NCBI GenBank assembly: GCA_031460455.1
Contig: JAVKTQ010000013.1
Location: 44,429-108,428, forward strand
Direction: 5' to 3'
From: Sporomusaceae bacterium
Lineage (GTDB): Bacteria; Bacillota; Negativicutes; Sporomusales; UBA7701
DNA length: 64,000 bases
The notes under the pieces are model-generated. The model searched no databases and had not been told where the DNA came from. It was given only the letters and a program-made list of their open reading frames with translations. The first letter of the stretch is position 1. Each line of letters opens with the position of its first letter. The translations under genes were made by a program, and so were the position numbers. This document shows positions 41,814 through 50,908 of the stretch, one piece after another.

Positions 41814-43172
41814 ATGAACGAAGTAATGACCGCGGCGGGACGCTCGGATGCGCCGGTTGTCACGGGGATGCAGGTCATCCCCGTGGCGGGGCGCGACTGC
41901 ATGCTGCTCAATCTCAGCGGCGCGCACGGCCCTTTCTTTACACGCAACATTGTAATAATCAAAGATAGCGCGGGGCATACCGGAATCGGCGAAGTTCCCG
42001 GCGGCGGGAAGATCCGCCAGACGCTCGAAGACGCCAGGGACCTGATCGTGGGTCAGACCATCGGCAAATACAACAACATCCTGAACTCGATCCGGGACCG
42101 GTTCGCCGACCGTGACGCGGGCGGCCGCGGCCTGCAGACCTTCGACCTGCGCACGACAATCCACGCCGTAACAGCCGTCGAAGCGGCCCTGCTGGACCTC
42201 CTGGGGCAATACCTCGGCGTGCCGGTGGCCGCGCTGCTGGGCACCGGGCAGCAGCGCAGCGAGGTGGAGATGCTCGGCTATCTCTTCTATGTCGGCGACC
42301 GCCGCCGGACCGATCTGCCGTATGCGAGCGATCCGGACGCCAAGGATAGCTGGCTGCGGCTGCGCGACGAGGAAGCGCTGACTCCCGGGGCGGTCGTGAG
42401 GCTGGCCGAAGCCGCGTATGAACGCTACGGCTTCAACGATTTCAAGCTCAAGGGCGGCGTGCTGGCAGGCGAAGAGGAGATCGCGGCGGTGACGGCGCTG
42501 GCCAGGCGTTTCCCCGCGGCGCGCATCACCATCGACCCCAACGGGGCGTGGGCGCTGGACGAGGCTATCAGCCTGTGCCGCGGCAAGCATGACGTGCTGG
42601 CGTACGCCGAGGACCCCTGCGGGGCGGAGAACGGCTTCTCCGGCCGCGAGGTGATGGCTGAGTTCCGCCGGGCGACCGGTCTGCCGACTGCCACGAACAT
42701 GATCGCGACCGACTGGCGCCAGCTGGGGCATTCCATCCAGCTTCACTCTGTGGATATTCCCCTGGCCGACCCGCACTTCTGGACGATGCAGGGCTCGGTG
42801 CGCGTGGCGCAGTTATGCCGCGAGTGGGGCCTGACCTGGGGCTCGCACTCCAACAACCACTTCGACATATCGCTGGCGATGTTCACCCACGTCGGCGCGG
42901 CGGCGCCGGGGAAGATCACCGCCCTCGACACTCACTGGATATGGCAGGAGGGACGGGAACGCCTTACCAAAGAGCCGCTGAAGATCGTCGGCGGCAAGGT
43001 GGCCGTGCCCGAGCGCCCCGGCCTGGGGGTGGAGATCGACCTGGACCAGGTGGAAAAGGCGCATCAGCTGTATATGAAGATGGGGCTGGGGGCGCGCGAC
43101 GACGCGATGGCCATGCAATATCTCATCCCGGACTGGAAGTTCGACAACAAGCGGCCTTGCTTGGTTCGCTGA
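41814..43172 (+). CDS. gudD: Glucarate dehydratase GudD
   Basis: A 452-residue enolase-superfamily enzyme, very close in motif order to Gud[44 protein letters not shown] with the base lysine, metal ligands in ITIDPNGAW and [21 protein letters not shown], and the histidine in [13 protein letters not shown]. It dehydrates D-glucarate to 5-keto-4-deoxyglucarate. The operon then supplies the aldolase-like protein and GarR. Confidence 0.95.
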   Translation: MNEVMTAAGRSDAPVVTGMQVIPVAGRDCMLLNLSGAHGPFFTRNIVIIKDSAGHTGIGEVPGGGKIRQTLEDARDLIVGQTIGKYNNILNSIRDRFADRDAGGRGLQTFDLRTTIHAVTAVEAALLDLLGQYLGVPVAALLGTGQQRSEVEMLGYLFYVGDRRRTDLPYASDPDAKDSWLRLRDEEALTPGAVVRLAEAAYERYGFNDFKLKGGVLAGEEEIAAVTALARRFPAARITIDPNGAWALDEAISLCRGKHDVLAYAEDPCGAENGFSGREVMAEFRRATGLPTATNMIATDWRQLGHSIQLHSVDIPLADPHFWTMQGSVRVAQLCREWGLTWGSHSNNHFDISLAMFTHVGAAAPGKITALDTHWIWQEGRERLTKEPLKIVGGKVAVPERPGLGVEIDLDQVEKAHQLYMKMGLGARDDAMAMQYLIPDWKFDNKRPCLVR

Positions 43173-43177
43173 CAACC

Positions 43178-43212
43178 GCGAAGCCTCTTATCGACCCGAT
43201 AAGAGGCTTCGC
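43178..43212. other. Intercistronic 16-bp hairpin after gudD
   Basis: GCGAAGCCTCTTATCG and its exact complement flank ACC. There is no T-tract and the operon continues, so it may attenuate transcription or stabilise the 3' end of the upstream mRNA. Confidence 0.65.
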
Positions 43213-43258
43213 TCTACCGGCCGCGCATATCCGCGGCAGCGGAAAGGAAGATAGACGA

Positions 43259-44230
43259 ATGTACAAGGTGGTTATGACTCGCGCGCTGCTGCCGGAGGCT
43301 CAGCGGATACTGCTGGAGCGCTGCGACGCGCGGGTGTGGGACAAGGAAGAAGTAATGCCGCGCGATGTGTTGGCCGAATGGCTGGCAGACGCCGACGGGC
43401 TTGTGGCGGCGCCCAACATCCAGATTGACGGCGAACTCCTCGCCCAGGCCCCCAAGCTCAGGGTGATAGCCCAGACGGCGGTGGGCTGCAACAATATCGA
43501 TGTTGCGGCCTGCACGCGGCGCGGCATACCGGTCGGCTATACCCCGGGTGTGCTGGTGGACGCGACGGCCGACCTGACCTTCGGCCTGCTGCTGTGCGCC
43601 GCCCGCCGCATCCACGAGGGTTGGGATTACGTGCGCCAGGGCAAGTGGCGGGCCAACAAGGGCATGGGCCTGGGCGTCGACCTCGCCGGCAAGACGCTGG
43701 GCATCGCGGGCATGGGTAGGATTGGCGCCGCGGTGGCCAAACGGGCGGCGGCGTTCGGGATGCGGGTGATCTATCACAACCGCACCCGGCGGGCGGACGA
43801 CGGAGATGTCGGAGCGCGCTACGCGGCCTTGGACGAGCTTTTGCGGGCGGCCGATTTCGTGGTGGTGCTGCTGCCGCTGTCGGCGGCGACGCGGGGGGCT
43901 TTCGGCGCGGAACAGTTCGCGCTGATGAAGCCGACGGCGTATTTCGTCAACGCGTCGCGGGGCGCGGTGGTCGATACCGAAGCGCTCGCCGAAGCTCTTG
44001 CGACAGGGCGGATTGCCTATGCCGCCCTCGATGTGACCGACCCCGAGCCTATCCCGGCCGATCACCCGCTGCTCATGCTGCCTAATGTGCTGGTCACGCC
44101 GCATATCGGCAGCGCGACGGCGGAGACGCGGACGGCGATGGCGATGCTGACCGCCGACAATATGCTGGCTGGGCTGGCGGGCAAACCGCTGCCGGCCTGT
44201 GTGAACGAATCTGTCAATTATAAAGGGTAA
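43259..44230 (+). CDS. D-2-hydroxyacid dehydrogenase (glyoxylate/hydroxypyruvate reductase-like)
   Basis: A 323-residue NAD(P)-dependent dehydrogenase. It has GIAGMGRIGAAVAKRAAAFG, the catalytic arginine in VNASRGAVVDTEAL, the glutamate in DVTDPEPIPADHP and the histidine in VTPHIGSATAETR. Start ATG at 43259 follows AAGGAAG. In this operon it could reduce hydroxypyruvate or glyoxylate or work on tartronate-derived C3 acids. A longer frame from 42815 overlaps gudD and is a shadow. Confidence 0.88.
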   Translation: MYKVVMTRALLPEAQRILLERCDARVWDKEEVMPRDVLAEWLADADGLVAAPNIQIDGELLAQAPKLRVIAQTAVGCNNIDVAACTRRGIPVGYTPGVLVDATADLTFGLLLCAARRIHEGWDYVRQGKWRANKGMGLGVDLAGKTLGIAGMGRIGAAVAKRAAAFGMRVIYHNRTRRADDGDVGARYAALDELLRAADFVVVLLPLSAATRGAFGAEQFALMKPTAYFVNASRGAVVDTEALAEALATGRIAYAALDVTDPEPIPADHPLLMLPNVLVTPHIGSATAETRTAMAMLTADNMLAGLAGKPLPACVNESVNYKG

Positions 44231-44251
44231 GCTGTTCAAGGGGGTGGTTTT

Positions 44252-45352
44252 TTGACTGCGACATTGGTGGGGCTTAGCTTTCCGGGGAAGGCGCTGCGAG
44301 GGCCGGGGGCTGTCGATTCGCTGGGAGCGTTATGCAAGGCGCGGGGCGGCCGGGCTTATGTGCTGGGCGGCCGGACAGCGCTGGCCAAGACTAATGAGCG
44401 CCTGCTCGCCAGTTTGGCGCGGCATGGTGTTCAGGCGGCGGCGGTAGCGTGGTACGGCGGCGAATGCACGGAGGAGATCATCGGGCAGCGGGCCGCCGAA
44501 GCGGTCGCGGCCAGGGCGGAAGTGATCATCGCCGTCGGCGGCGGCAAGGCGCTCGACACCGGGAAGGCTGTGGCGGCGAAGTGCGGGCTGCCGGTGATTA
44601 CCGTGCCGACGATCGCCGCAACCTGCGCAGCGGTTACGCCGCTCACAGTGCTGTATAACGACGCGGGCGCGTTTGTCCGCAATCTGTTCCTGGAGGATTG
44701 CCCGGCCGCGACCGTCGTGGATACGGCGATCCTCGTCGATGCGCCGCCTAGATGGCTGATTGCCGGGATGGGCGACACGCTGGCGAAGCTGTACGAGCTG
44801 AGGGCGGCGGCGGCGAAGCTGACGCCGACCAGCCTGACGATATCGGCGGTGGCGAACGGCCAGATATGCTACGATATTATCAGGCGGTTCGGCGCCGAGG
44901 CGCGCCGGTCGGCGGAAACGAAGACGCTCGGCGAAGCGTTTGCGTCGACGGTGGAGGCGATCGTACTGACAGCCGGCCTGTCGTCGATTTTCGGCGGCGA
45001 CAAACTGCGCAACGCGGCGGCTCATGCCATTTACAACGGCTTTACGACCATACCGGCAACCCATGCGGTCGCCCACGGGGCGATTGTCGGCTACGGCAAC
45101 CTGTGCCTGCTGGCCTTGGAAGAGCGCGGCGACGCGGAGCTTTTGGCCGAGATCGCGCTGGCCGAAAGCTGCGGCATCCCGGTTACCCTGGCGCAAATCG
45201 CCGACCTGACGGAGGAGCAGATGGCCGCAGCGGCTGCCGCTGCCGCGTGGGCGGCGGCGATGAAGTGTATGCCTTTCGATGTGAGCGCGGACATGGTCGT
45301 GGCCGCGATGCGGCGCGTGGACAGCCTGGCGATCCGGCCGGCAGGGCGATAA
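44252..45352 (+). CDS. Iron-containing alcohol dehydrogenase, glycerol dehydrogenase-like
   Basis: A 366-residue GldA-type protein with a TTG start following GGGGGTGG. The NAD site is EVIIAVGGGKALDTGKAVA, TIAATCAAVTP follows, and metal ligands are the aspartate in AGMGDTLAKLYE and histidines in TTIPATHAVAHGAIVGYG. Members oxidise glycerol or reduce C3-C4 carbonyls. Here it may reduce a semialdehyde or interconvert an intermediate of diacid catabolism. Its exact role is unclear. Confidence 0.82.
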   Translation: MTATLVGLSFPGKALRGPGAVDSLGALCKARGGRAYVLGGRTALAKTNERLLASLARHGVQAAAVAWYGGECTEEIIGQRAAEAVAARAEVIIAVGGGKALDTGKAVAAKCGLPVITVPTIAATCAAVTPLTVLYNDAGAFVRNLFLEDCPAATVVDTAILVDAPPRWLIAGMGDTLAKLYELRAAAAKLTPTSLTISAVANGQICYDIIRRFGAEARRSAETKTLGEAFASTVEAIVLTAGLSSIFGGDKLRNAAAHAIYNGFTTIPATHAVAHGAIVGYGNLCLLALEERGDAELLAEIALAESCGIPVTLAQIADLTEEQMAAAAAAAAWAAAMKCMPFDVSADMVVAAMRRVDSLAIRPAGR

Positions 45353-45365
45353 AGGAGAATAGGCT

Positions 45366-46895
45366 ATGGACAAGAAGGGAACGCCGCAAGAGGCGCCGCT
45401 GTATATCAAGGTGAACCCGGCGGATAACGTGGCGATCATCGTCAACGAGGGAGGACTTACGGCTGGCGCCGTTTTTCCCTGCGGCCTCACGCTGCGGGAG
45501 GCGGTGCCTCAGGGGCACAAGGTGGCGCTGGCCGACCTGGCCGCAGGCGAGGCAATCGTGCGTTACGGCGAAGTGATCGGCTATGCGGCCGGCCCGGTGG
45601 CGAAAGGGAGCTGGGTCGACGAGTCGCTGGTAAAGCTGCCGGCGCCGCCAGAGCTGGGCGGTCTGCCGCTGGCGACGAAAGTGCCCGCGGCGGCGGCGGC
45701 CCTTGAAGGCTACACGTTCGCGGGGTACCGCAACGCCGACGGCAGCGTCGGCACGAAGAACATCCTGGGGATTTCGACAAGCGTGCAGTGCGTGGCCGGC
45801 GTGCTCGACCAGGCGGTGAAACGGATCAAAGCCGAGCTTTTGCCCCGCTACCCGCATGTCGACGATGTTGTGGCGCTCAACCACAGCTACGGCTGCGGCG
45901 TGGCGATCAACGCCCCGCAGGCGGTCATCCCCATCCGCACGCTGCAGAATCTCGCCCGCCACCCCAACTTCGGCGGCGAGTTGCTGGTGGTGGGCCTGGG
46001 CTGCGAGAAGCTGGCGCCCGAGCGTCTGACGCAGGGCGGCGGCTCGGCCGTTGTGCTGCAGGACCATCGCGGGTTCGCGAACATGGTTGAAGCCATCATG
46101 GCGGAGGCCGGGCAAAGGCTGTCGAGGCTCGACCGCCGGCGGCGGGTCGCCTGCCCGGCGAGCGACCTTGTCGTCGGCGTGCAGTGCGGCGGCAGCGATG
46201 CGTTCTCCGGCGTGACCGCCAATCCGGCGGTGGGGTTTGCGGCCGATCTGCTGGTGCGCGCCGGCGGGACGGTGTTGTTCTCAGAAGTAACCGAGGTCAG
46301 GGACGCCATCCATCTGCTGACGCCGCGCGCGGCAAACCCGGAAGTAGGCCGGGCGCTCATCCGCGAGATGAAATGGTATGACGAATACCTGGCCGCCGGC
46401 GAGGCCGACCGGAGCGCCAACCCGACGCCCGGCAACAAGAAGGGCGGGCTGGCCAACGTGGTCGAAAAGGCACTCGGCTCAATCGCCAAAGCAGGCAGCG
46501 GTCCGATCGACGGCGTGCTTGCCCCTGGCGACAAGGCGACCCGGAAGGGCTTGATTTTCGCCGCCACGCCAGCGAGCGATTTCGTTTGCGGCACACTGCA
46601 ACTGGCGGCAGGCATGCACCTGCAGGTGTTCACCACCGGCCGGGGGACGCCGTACGGGCTGGCGATGGCCCCGGTCGTCAAGGTGGCGACGCGCGACTGG
46701 CTGGCGGAGCAGTGGCCCGATCTCATCGATATCAATGCAGGGCGGATCGCCACCGGCGAGGCGACGATCGAGGAAGTGGGCCATGAGATTTTTCGCTTCA
46801 TCCTCGACGTGGCCAGCGGACGAAAGCAGACTTGGGCTGAGCGGTGGGAGCTCCATAACGCCCTTTGCCTGTTCAACCCCGCGCCGATCACCTGA
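45366..46895 (+). CDS. garD: Galactarate dehydratase-type UxaA-family enzyme (fused)
   Basis: A 509-residue fused protein: residues 15-95 are the SAF domain ([20 protein letters not shown]), residues 115-509 the large lyase domain with [67 protein letters not shown] and [22 protein letters not shown]. Length is near the 520 residues of GarD. It would dehydrate galactarate to the same 5-keto-4-deoxyglucarate as GudD, so the operon can use both hexarates. Altronate dehydratase is the alternative. Confidence 0.85.
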   Translation: MDKKGTPQEAPLYIKVNPADNVAIIVNEGGLTAGAVFPCGLTLREAVPQGHKVALADLAAGEAIVRYGEVIGYAAGPVAKGSWVDESLVKLPAPPELGGLPLATKVPAAAAALEGYTFAGYRNADGSVGTKNILGISTSVQCVAGVLDQAVKRIKAELLPRYPHVDDVVALNHSYGCGVAINAPQAVIPIRTLQNLARHPNFGGELLVVGLGCEKLAPERLTQGGGSAVVLQDHRGFANMVEAIMAEAGQRLSRLDRRRRVACPASDLVVGVQCGGSDAFSGVTANPAVGFAADLLVRAGGTVLFSEVTEVRDAIHLLTPRAANPEVGRALIREMKWYDEYLAAGEADRSANPTPGNKKGGLANVVEKALGSIAKAGSGPIDGVLAPGDKATRKGLIFAATPASDFVCGTLQLAAGMHLQVFTTGRGTPYGLAMAPVVKVATRDWLAEQWPDLIDINAGRIATGEATIEEVGHEIFRFILDVASGRKQTWAERWELHNALCLFNPAPIT

Positions 46896-46935
46896 AAGCC
46901 GCCAGCGGGAGCCGTTTTGTTAAGCTAGTTCTCCA

Positions 46936-46966
46936 ATGCTCCGGTACAAATCGGAGCATCGTTTTT
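46936..46966 (+). terminator. Intrinsic terminator closing the sigma-54 operon
   Basis: ATGCTCCG and CGGAGCAT pair around GTACAAAT and are followed by GTTTTT. It copies the terminator at 7100-7131 with covarying stem bases, including the same upstream TAGTTCTC. Confidence 0.8.
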
Positions 46967-47062
46967 GCGGTGAATCGCCAGCGAGCCGATCATGGTCACT
47001 TCCTGCACGCAGACATCGTGGCAACCATAATCGGGAATGGGGTTGCTGGGCCGTTGGGCGTA

Positions 47063-47095
47063 AAAGCCCCTGGGAATACACTTCCCAGGGGCTTT
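47063..47095. terminator. Bidirectional terminator between garD and modC
   Basis: AAAGCCCCTGGGAA and its exact complement surround TACAC, a 14-bp stem with A and T tracts on either side. The minus-strand reading ends the mod operon. Confidence 0.8.
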
Positions 47096-47142
47096 GCTCC
47101 TTTGTCAGCTATCGCCGCCCTGCGCCGCCCGCCTTGGCGGTA

Positions 47143-47790
47143 TTACGGCCACTGCGGCGCTGCCTGCCGGCCCTTATCGAGAAACAGGATCTGGTGGCCG
47201 AGGGCTTTGGCCTCATCCGGATCGTGGGTGACGAGGATAAACGGGATGCCCCACAGCTCCTGCATTCTTTTCAGTTCCGTCTGCAGTTCCAGGCGGGTGC
47301 CGCTGTCAAGCGACGACAGCGGTTCGTCGAGCAGCAGGATTTTCGGCTCGGCCATCAGCGCCCGCGCCAGGGCCACCCGCTGCTTCTCGCCGCCGGACAG
47401 CTGCCCCACGTAGCGGTCTGCGAGCTGCCCGATCTTGAGCAGCTCCATCAGCCGCCCGTACATTTGCGCCGCCTCCTGGTTACGCTTTTTGACGCCGTAC
47501 CAAATGTTCTTTTTCACGTTCATATGGGGAAAAAGGGCGAACTCCTGAAACATATAGCCGACGTTGCGCTCCCGCGGCGGCACAAAGACGCCGGTTTCCG
47601 CGGCGTAGATCACCCGCCCGTCGTGGACGATGCTGCCGCCGTCCGGGCGGACAAGCCCGGCGATCGAGCGCAGCACGGTCGTCTTGCCGCTGCCCGACGG
47701 GCCGAACAGCACAAGCACGTTGCGTTCGACCGTAAACTTGACTTCGAGGGTAAAATCGGGAAGATTCTTCTTGATATCGACCGCCAGCAT
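47143..47790 (-). CDS. modC: Molybdate/tungstate ABC transporter ATPase ModC
   Basis: A 215-residue ATPase: Walker A LFGPSGSGKTTVLRS, Q-loop GYMFQEFALFPHM, signature VGQLSGGEKQRVALARAL, Walker B KILLLDEPLSSLD and the H-loop LVTHDPDEA. It is short because the C-terminal TOBE/Mop regulatory domain of longer ModC proteins is missing. The ATG shares one base with the modB stop (TGATG), so the two are coupled. A longer frame upstream is only an antisense-like extension of modB. Confidence 0.92.
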   Translation of the reverse strand: MLAVDIKKNLPDFTLEVKFTVERNVLVLFGPSGSGKTTVLRSIAGLVRPDGGSIVHDGRVIYAAETGVFVPPRERNVGYMFQEFALFPHMNVKKNIWYGVKKRNQEAAQMYGRLMELLKIGQLADRYVGQLSGGEKQRVALARALMAEPKILLLDEPLSSLDSGTRLELQTELKRMQELWGIPFILVTHDPDEAKALGHQILFLDKGRQAAPQWP

Positions 47791-48488
47791 CACGACACCA
47801 CCTTGGCCGATGCCGGCTTGCCCTTTGTCTTGGACCAACTGTTGAGCCAGAAAATCAGCGAAAAAGTGATGAGGCTGATTATCACCACATACAGGCCGGC
47901 CTGGGTAAGGTCGTTGGACTCGGCGGCAAAATATATCGCCAGCGGTATCGTCTGAGTCTTGCCGGGGATATTGCCCGCCACCATGATGGTCGCCCCGAAT
48001 TCTCCCAGGGCGCGGGCGAACGACAGTATCAGGCCGGCGACGAGACCGGGCCAGGCCAGCGGCAGAGTCACCGTCCAGAACACGCGCCACTCGCCGGCGC
48101 CGAGCGTCCGCGCGGCGTCTTCGAGGTTGGTTTCGACGGCGAGAAAAGCAGCCTTGGTGCTCTGGTACATCAGCGGGAAAGCGACCACTGTGCCGGCGAG
48201 GATGGCGGCGTACGGCGTGAAAATGATCTGGGTGTGGAAATATTCGTCCAGCAGCCGACCCACCGGTCCCTGTTTGCCGATGAGGATGAGGAGCAGGAAG
48301 CCGGTGACGACCGGCGGCAGCACCAGCGGCATAGTAAAGAGCGCTTCCGCCGCCGCCTTGCCGGGGAAGTCGCAGCGCCGCATCAGGTGGGCGGCCAGTA
48401 CACCGAAAATGGCGACAAACACTAGTGAGCAGAGAGCTACTTTGATTGACAGAATGACCGGCTGCCATTCAACCACGATGTTCACCAC
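47790..48488 (-). CDS. modB: Molybdate/tungstate ABC transporter permease ModB
   Basis: About 232 residues with five or six membrane segments and the EAA loop SFARALGEFGATIMVAGNIPGKTQTIPLAIY typical of ModB. Three GTG codons near the start compete (48488, 48485, 48476); GGTGA before the last is the best ribosome binding site, so the protein may be a few residues shorter. It lies directly downstream of the modA remnant. Confidence 0.9.
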   Translation of the reverse strand: MVNIVVEWQPVILSIKVALCSLVFVAIFGVLAAHLMRRCDFPGKAAAEALFTMPLVLPPVVTGFLLLILIGKQGPVGRLLDEYFHTQIIFTPYAAILAGTVVAFPLMYQSTKAAFLAVETNLEDAARTLGAGEWRVFWTVTLPLAWPGLVAGLILSFARALGEFGATIMVAGNIPGKTQTIPLAIYFAAESNDLTQAGLYVVIISLITFSLIFWLNSWSKTKGKPASAKVVS

Positions 48489-48492
48489 ACTG

Positions 48493-48661
48493 TTATTTCT
48501 GCGTATTTATCACATTGAATCCGTATTTCTGAAAGCACTTTGCCGCGTCCGGTCCGGAGAGGTAATTGAGAAAGGCTTGAGTGTCCTGGGGCTGCTTGGT
48601 TCCTATCAGCACTGCGCCGGGGATCCTTAAGGCCGAGGGCCGCGGAAACGTTGAGTTCAAT
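48493..48661 (-). pseudogene. Internally deleted second modA copy
   Basis: On the minus strand the sequence first encodes IELNVSAALGLKD, matching the mature N-terminus of the intact ModA (VELNISAAVSMKD), then after a frame shift at AAGGATCCCC encodes IPGAVLIGTKQPQDTQAF and ends YGFNVINTQK plus a stop, matching the ModA C-terminus. About 200 residues in between are gone. It is a decayed tandem duplicate of modA. Confidence 0.75.
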
Positions 48662-48671
48662 CCTCCCCCGC

Positions 48672-49478
48672 CTACTTGCTCATCGTAAAGCCGTGTTTCT
48701 CGAACACCGCCTTGGCCTCCGTCCCGACGAGATAGGCGAGAAATTCCTCCGCCGCCTTACCCTGCTTGGCGCCGCTCAGGATGGCGACCGGGTATAGGAT
48801 CGACTGGTGCGAGCCTTCGGGGGCGGTGGCGGCGATTCTCACCTTGGCGCCGGGGGACGCGGCGTCGGTCTTATACACGATGCCAGCCTCGACATTGCCG
48901 GTCGCCACATAGGTCAACACGGTGCGCACATCCTTGGCGAACACCGCCTTATCCTTGACCCTGTCCCACAGGCCCAGCTTCTGGAGCACCTGCTGCCCGT
49001 ATTGGCCGGCCGGCACGGTGGCCGTCTCGCCCATGCTGAATTTCTGCACCTTGGCGTTAGTTATGTCTTCAAATTTGCTCAGTCCGAGGGTCGAGTTCTC
49101 CGGCACCACCAGCACGAGCTTATTTTCTACAAGGTTCCTGCGGGTACCCTTGTTCACCAGGTTCTTGGCCTCAAGATCGTTCATCTGCTTGGGGGCGGCC
49201 GAGATAAAAATATCGGCCGGCGCGCCCTGCTCGATCTGCCTCTGCAGCGTCCCGGACGCGCCAAGGTTATAGACGAGCTTTACGGTGGGGTTCTTCTTCT
49301 GGTAGTTGGTCTGGATCTCGGTCAGCGCGTCCTTCATACTTACGGCGGCGGAGATATTAAGCTCCACCGGCTGGACGGCCGCAGCGGGCGGCGCCTGTTT
49401 CGCCCCGCCGCCGCAGCCCGCCGCCAGCAGGGCCGCCGCCAGCAGGCCGGCGATAATCGCTGATGTCCGTTTATTCAT
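48672..49478 (-). CDS. modA: Molybdate/tungstate-binding lipoprotein ModA
   Basis: A 268-residue ModA. The signal sequence ends ALLAAGCGGG with a lipobox cysteine near residue 22. The ligand pocket motifs are ISAAVSMKDALTEI, YNLGASGTLQRQIEQGAPADIFISA and a TYVATGNVEAGIVYKTDA segment. The oxyanion (molybdate or tungstate) supplies pterin enzymes such as the AOR in this window. GGAGGAGAG precedes the ATG. Confidence 0.94.
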   Translation of the reverse strand: MNKRTSAIIAGLLAAALLAAGCGGGAKQAPPAAAVQPVELNISAAVSMKDALTEIQTNYQKKNPTVKLVYNLGASGTLQRQIEQGAPADIFISAAPKQMNDLEAKNLVNKGTRRNLVENKLVLVVPENSTLGLSKFEDITNAKVQKFSMGETATVPAGQYGQQVLQKLGLWDRVKDKAVFAKDVRTVLTYVATGNVEAGIVYKTDAASPGAKVRIAATAPEGSHQSILYPVAILSGAKQGKAAEEFLAYLVGTEAKAVFEKHGFTMSK

Positions 49479-49494
49479 TGTGCTCTCCTCCTCA

Positions 49495-49534
49495 TTGCCT
49501 GAACCTCGTCGGCTTCAGCCCCGTATCCAGGCAA
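49495..49534 (-). other. Structured element in the modA 5' leader
   Basis: On the minus strand TTGCCTG and CAGGCAA close a 40-base element that contains an inner GGCT-GA-AGCC stem. It ends just before the modA ribosome binding site, so it could affect translation. I do not recognise it as a Moco riboswitch. Confidence 0.35.
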
Positions 49535-49559
49535 GCGAACAGCTTAGAGCTTGTACCGA

Positions 49560-49817
49560 GCAGCATCATTATCTTCCCCCTTGATCAACCCGCAAAATTA
49601 AACAAACACAAACAAATTAAAACTAGCTCAAAAGCATTTAAAACATGTTCAACATCTAGTACAACCCTCGATAAACGCACCATTGCAAGGATAAACAAAT
49701 ATAACCAAACAAAAACTAACAAAATCTCTATGGTGTTATTATATATTTTGCAGTATGATTAACGCAAGAGGATTTGCCAATTATTGCATTGCGATATTGA
49801 TTTAATGGGGTGAAGCG
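49560..49817. promoter_or_regulatory. AT-rich divergent regulatory region of modA and its regulator
   Basis: About 250 bases, strikingly A-rich on the plus strand against a GC-rich chromosome, with many repeats of AAACAAA-like words (TAAACAAACACAAACAAA near 49600 and ATAAACAAATATAACC near 49692). Both the mod operon and the regulator gene start from here. The repeats are probably operator sequences, although I cannot define a consensus site. Confidence 0.4.
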
Positions 49818-50756
49818 ATGACCGATACGATCTCCTATACTCCCGAAGAAGTGGCCAATATCCTCAAAATCTCGCGCTTTACCGTGTACGAAATGATCAA
49901 GCGCGGCGACCTCACCGCCTACCGCATCGGCCGCAAGGTCCGTGTCGAAGCCCCCGACCTCGACAGCTATATCAAGAAATCGAAAAGCCTCTCGCCGGCG
50001 GCCCAGACGCAGGCCGCGCGGCCACACGACCCGGCCGCCCCGGCGCAGCCGGAGGGGCTGATCATCTGCGGTCAGGACGTCATCCTCGACATCTTAACCC
50101 GCCACCTGGAGAAAATGATGCCGTACGTCCGCTTCCTGCGCAACTACGCCGGCAGCATCGACGGCCTTATGGCCCTTTACCGCGGCACTGCCAACGCCGC
50201 CACCACCCACCTGTGGGACAGCGACAGCGACACCTACAACGTCCCCTATGTCAGGCGGCTGTTGCCGGGCCACCGCACGCTAATAATCAATCTGGCCTAC
50301 CGGATGGAAGGCTTCTACGTTGCCAAGGGCAACCCCAAAGAAATACATGGCTGGCGCGATCTGACCAAACATGGCGTACGGTTCGTCAACCGCGAGCGCG
50401 GTTCGGGCGCCAGGGTGCTGCTCGACGAACAGCTGCGTTCCCTCGGCATCGACCAACGCGACATCGTCGGCTACAATCAGGAAGAGACCAGCCACCTGGC
50501 GGTGGCCAGCAGTGTTGGCCGGGGCGAAGCCGACGTCGGCCTCGGCATCGAAAAGACCGCCCTGCAGGTGCGGGAAATCGACTTCGTCCCCCTGCAGAAG
50601 GAACGGTACGACCTGGTCATCCGCCGCGAAGACGCGGATAAGCCCCATTTCCAGATTCTGCTGACAGTGTTGCGCTCGCCGGCCTTCCGCAACGAGGTCG
50701 CCGGCATGGGCGGCTACGACCTCAGCCGCACCGGAGAAATAATGGCTGAAACATAA
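49818..50756 (+). CDS. HTH/periplasmic-binding-fold regulator, probable molybdate or tungstate sensor
   Basis: A 312-residue fusion. Residues 5-60 are an excisionase/MerR-like helix-turn-helix (YTPEEVANILKISRFTVYEMIKRG and AYRIGRKVRV). Residues 85-310 are a periplasmic-binding-protein-like domain (LIICGQDVILDIL, GSIDGLMALYRGTANAATTHLW, RERGSGARVLLDEQL) as in ModA-like regulators. No signal peptide is present, so the sensor acts in the cytosol. Divergent placement against modABC makes it a likely repressor or activator of that operon, doing the job of ModE. Ligand is inferred. Confidence 0.85.
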   Translation: MTDTISYTPEEVANILKISRFTVYEMIKRGDLTAYRIGRKVRVEAPDLDSYIKKSKSLSPAAQTQAARPHDPAAPAQPEGLIICGQDVILDILTRHLEKMMPYVRFLRNYAGSIDGLMALYRGTANAATTHLWDSDSDTYNVPYVRRLLPGHRTLIINLAYRMEGFYVAKGNPKEIHGWRDLTKHGVRFVNRERGSGARVLLDEQLRSLGIDQRDIVGYNQEETSHLAVASSVGRGEADVGLGIEKTALQVREIDFVPLQKERYDLVIRREDADKPHFQILLTVLRSPAFRNEVAGMGGYDLSRTGEIMAET

Positions 50757-50793
50757 AAGCTGCACCCGCCTCGATCAGGCGGGTGCAGCTTTT
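50755..50793 (+). terminator. Intrinsic terminator of the regulator gene
   Basis: AAAAGCTGCACCCGCCT and its exact complement enclose CGATC, a 17-bp stem ending in a short T-tract that starts in the gene's last codon. Confidence 0.8.
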
Positions 50794-50908
50794 ATATATG
50801 GCAATATCCTTATTTCATTACCATCATCGCGGTCGTCTTCCCAGAAAAAACCATGTCAGAAAAAGCGCACACTCTCATAGAATTTAGCGAAAGAGAGGGG
50901 GGACCGCC

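Noticed and set aside
40752..42776. 674-codon antisense frame over tctC and gudD
   Set aside because: Same reason: opposite to well-supported genes, no family features.
47143..48468. 441-residue protein fusing an Arg-rich region to ModC
   Set aside because: The N-terminal 226 residues are the wrong-frame reading of modB; ModC starts at 47790 with a TGATG overlap.
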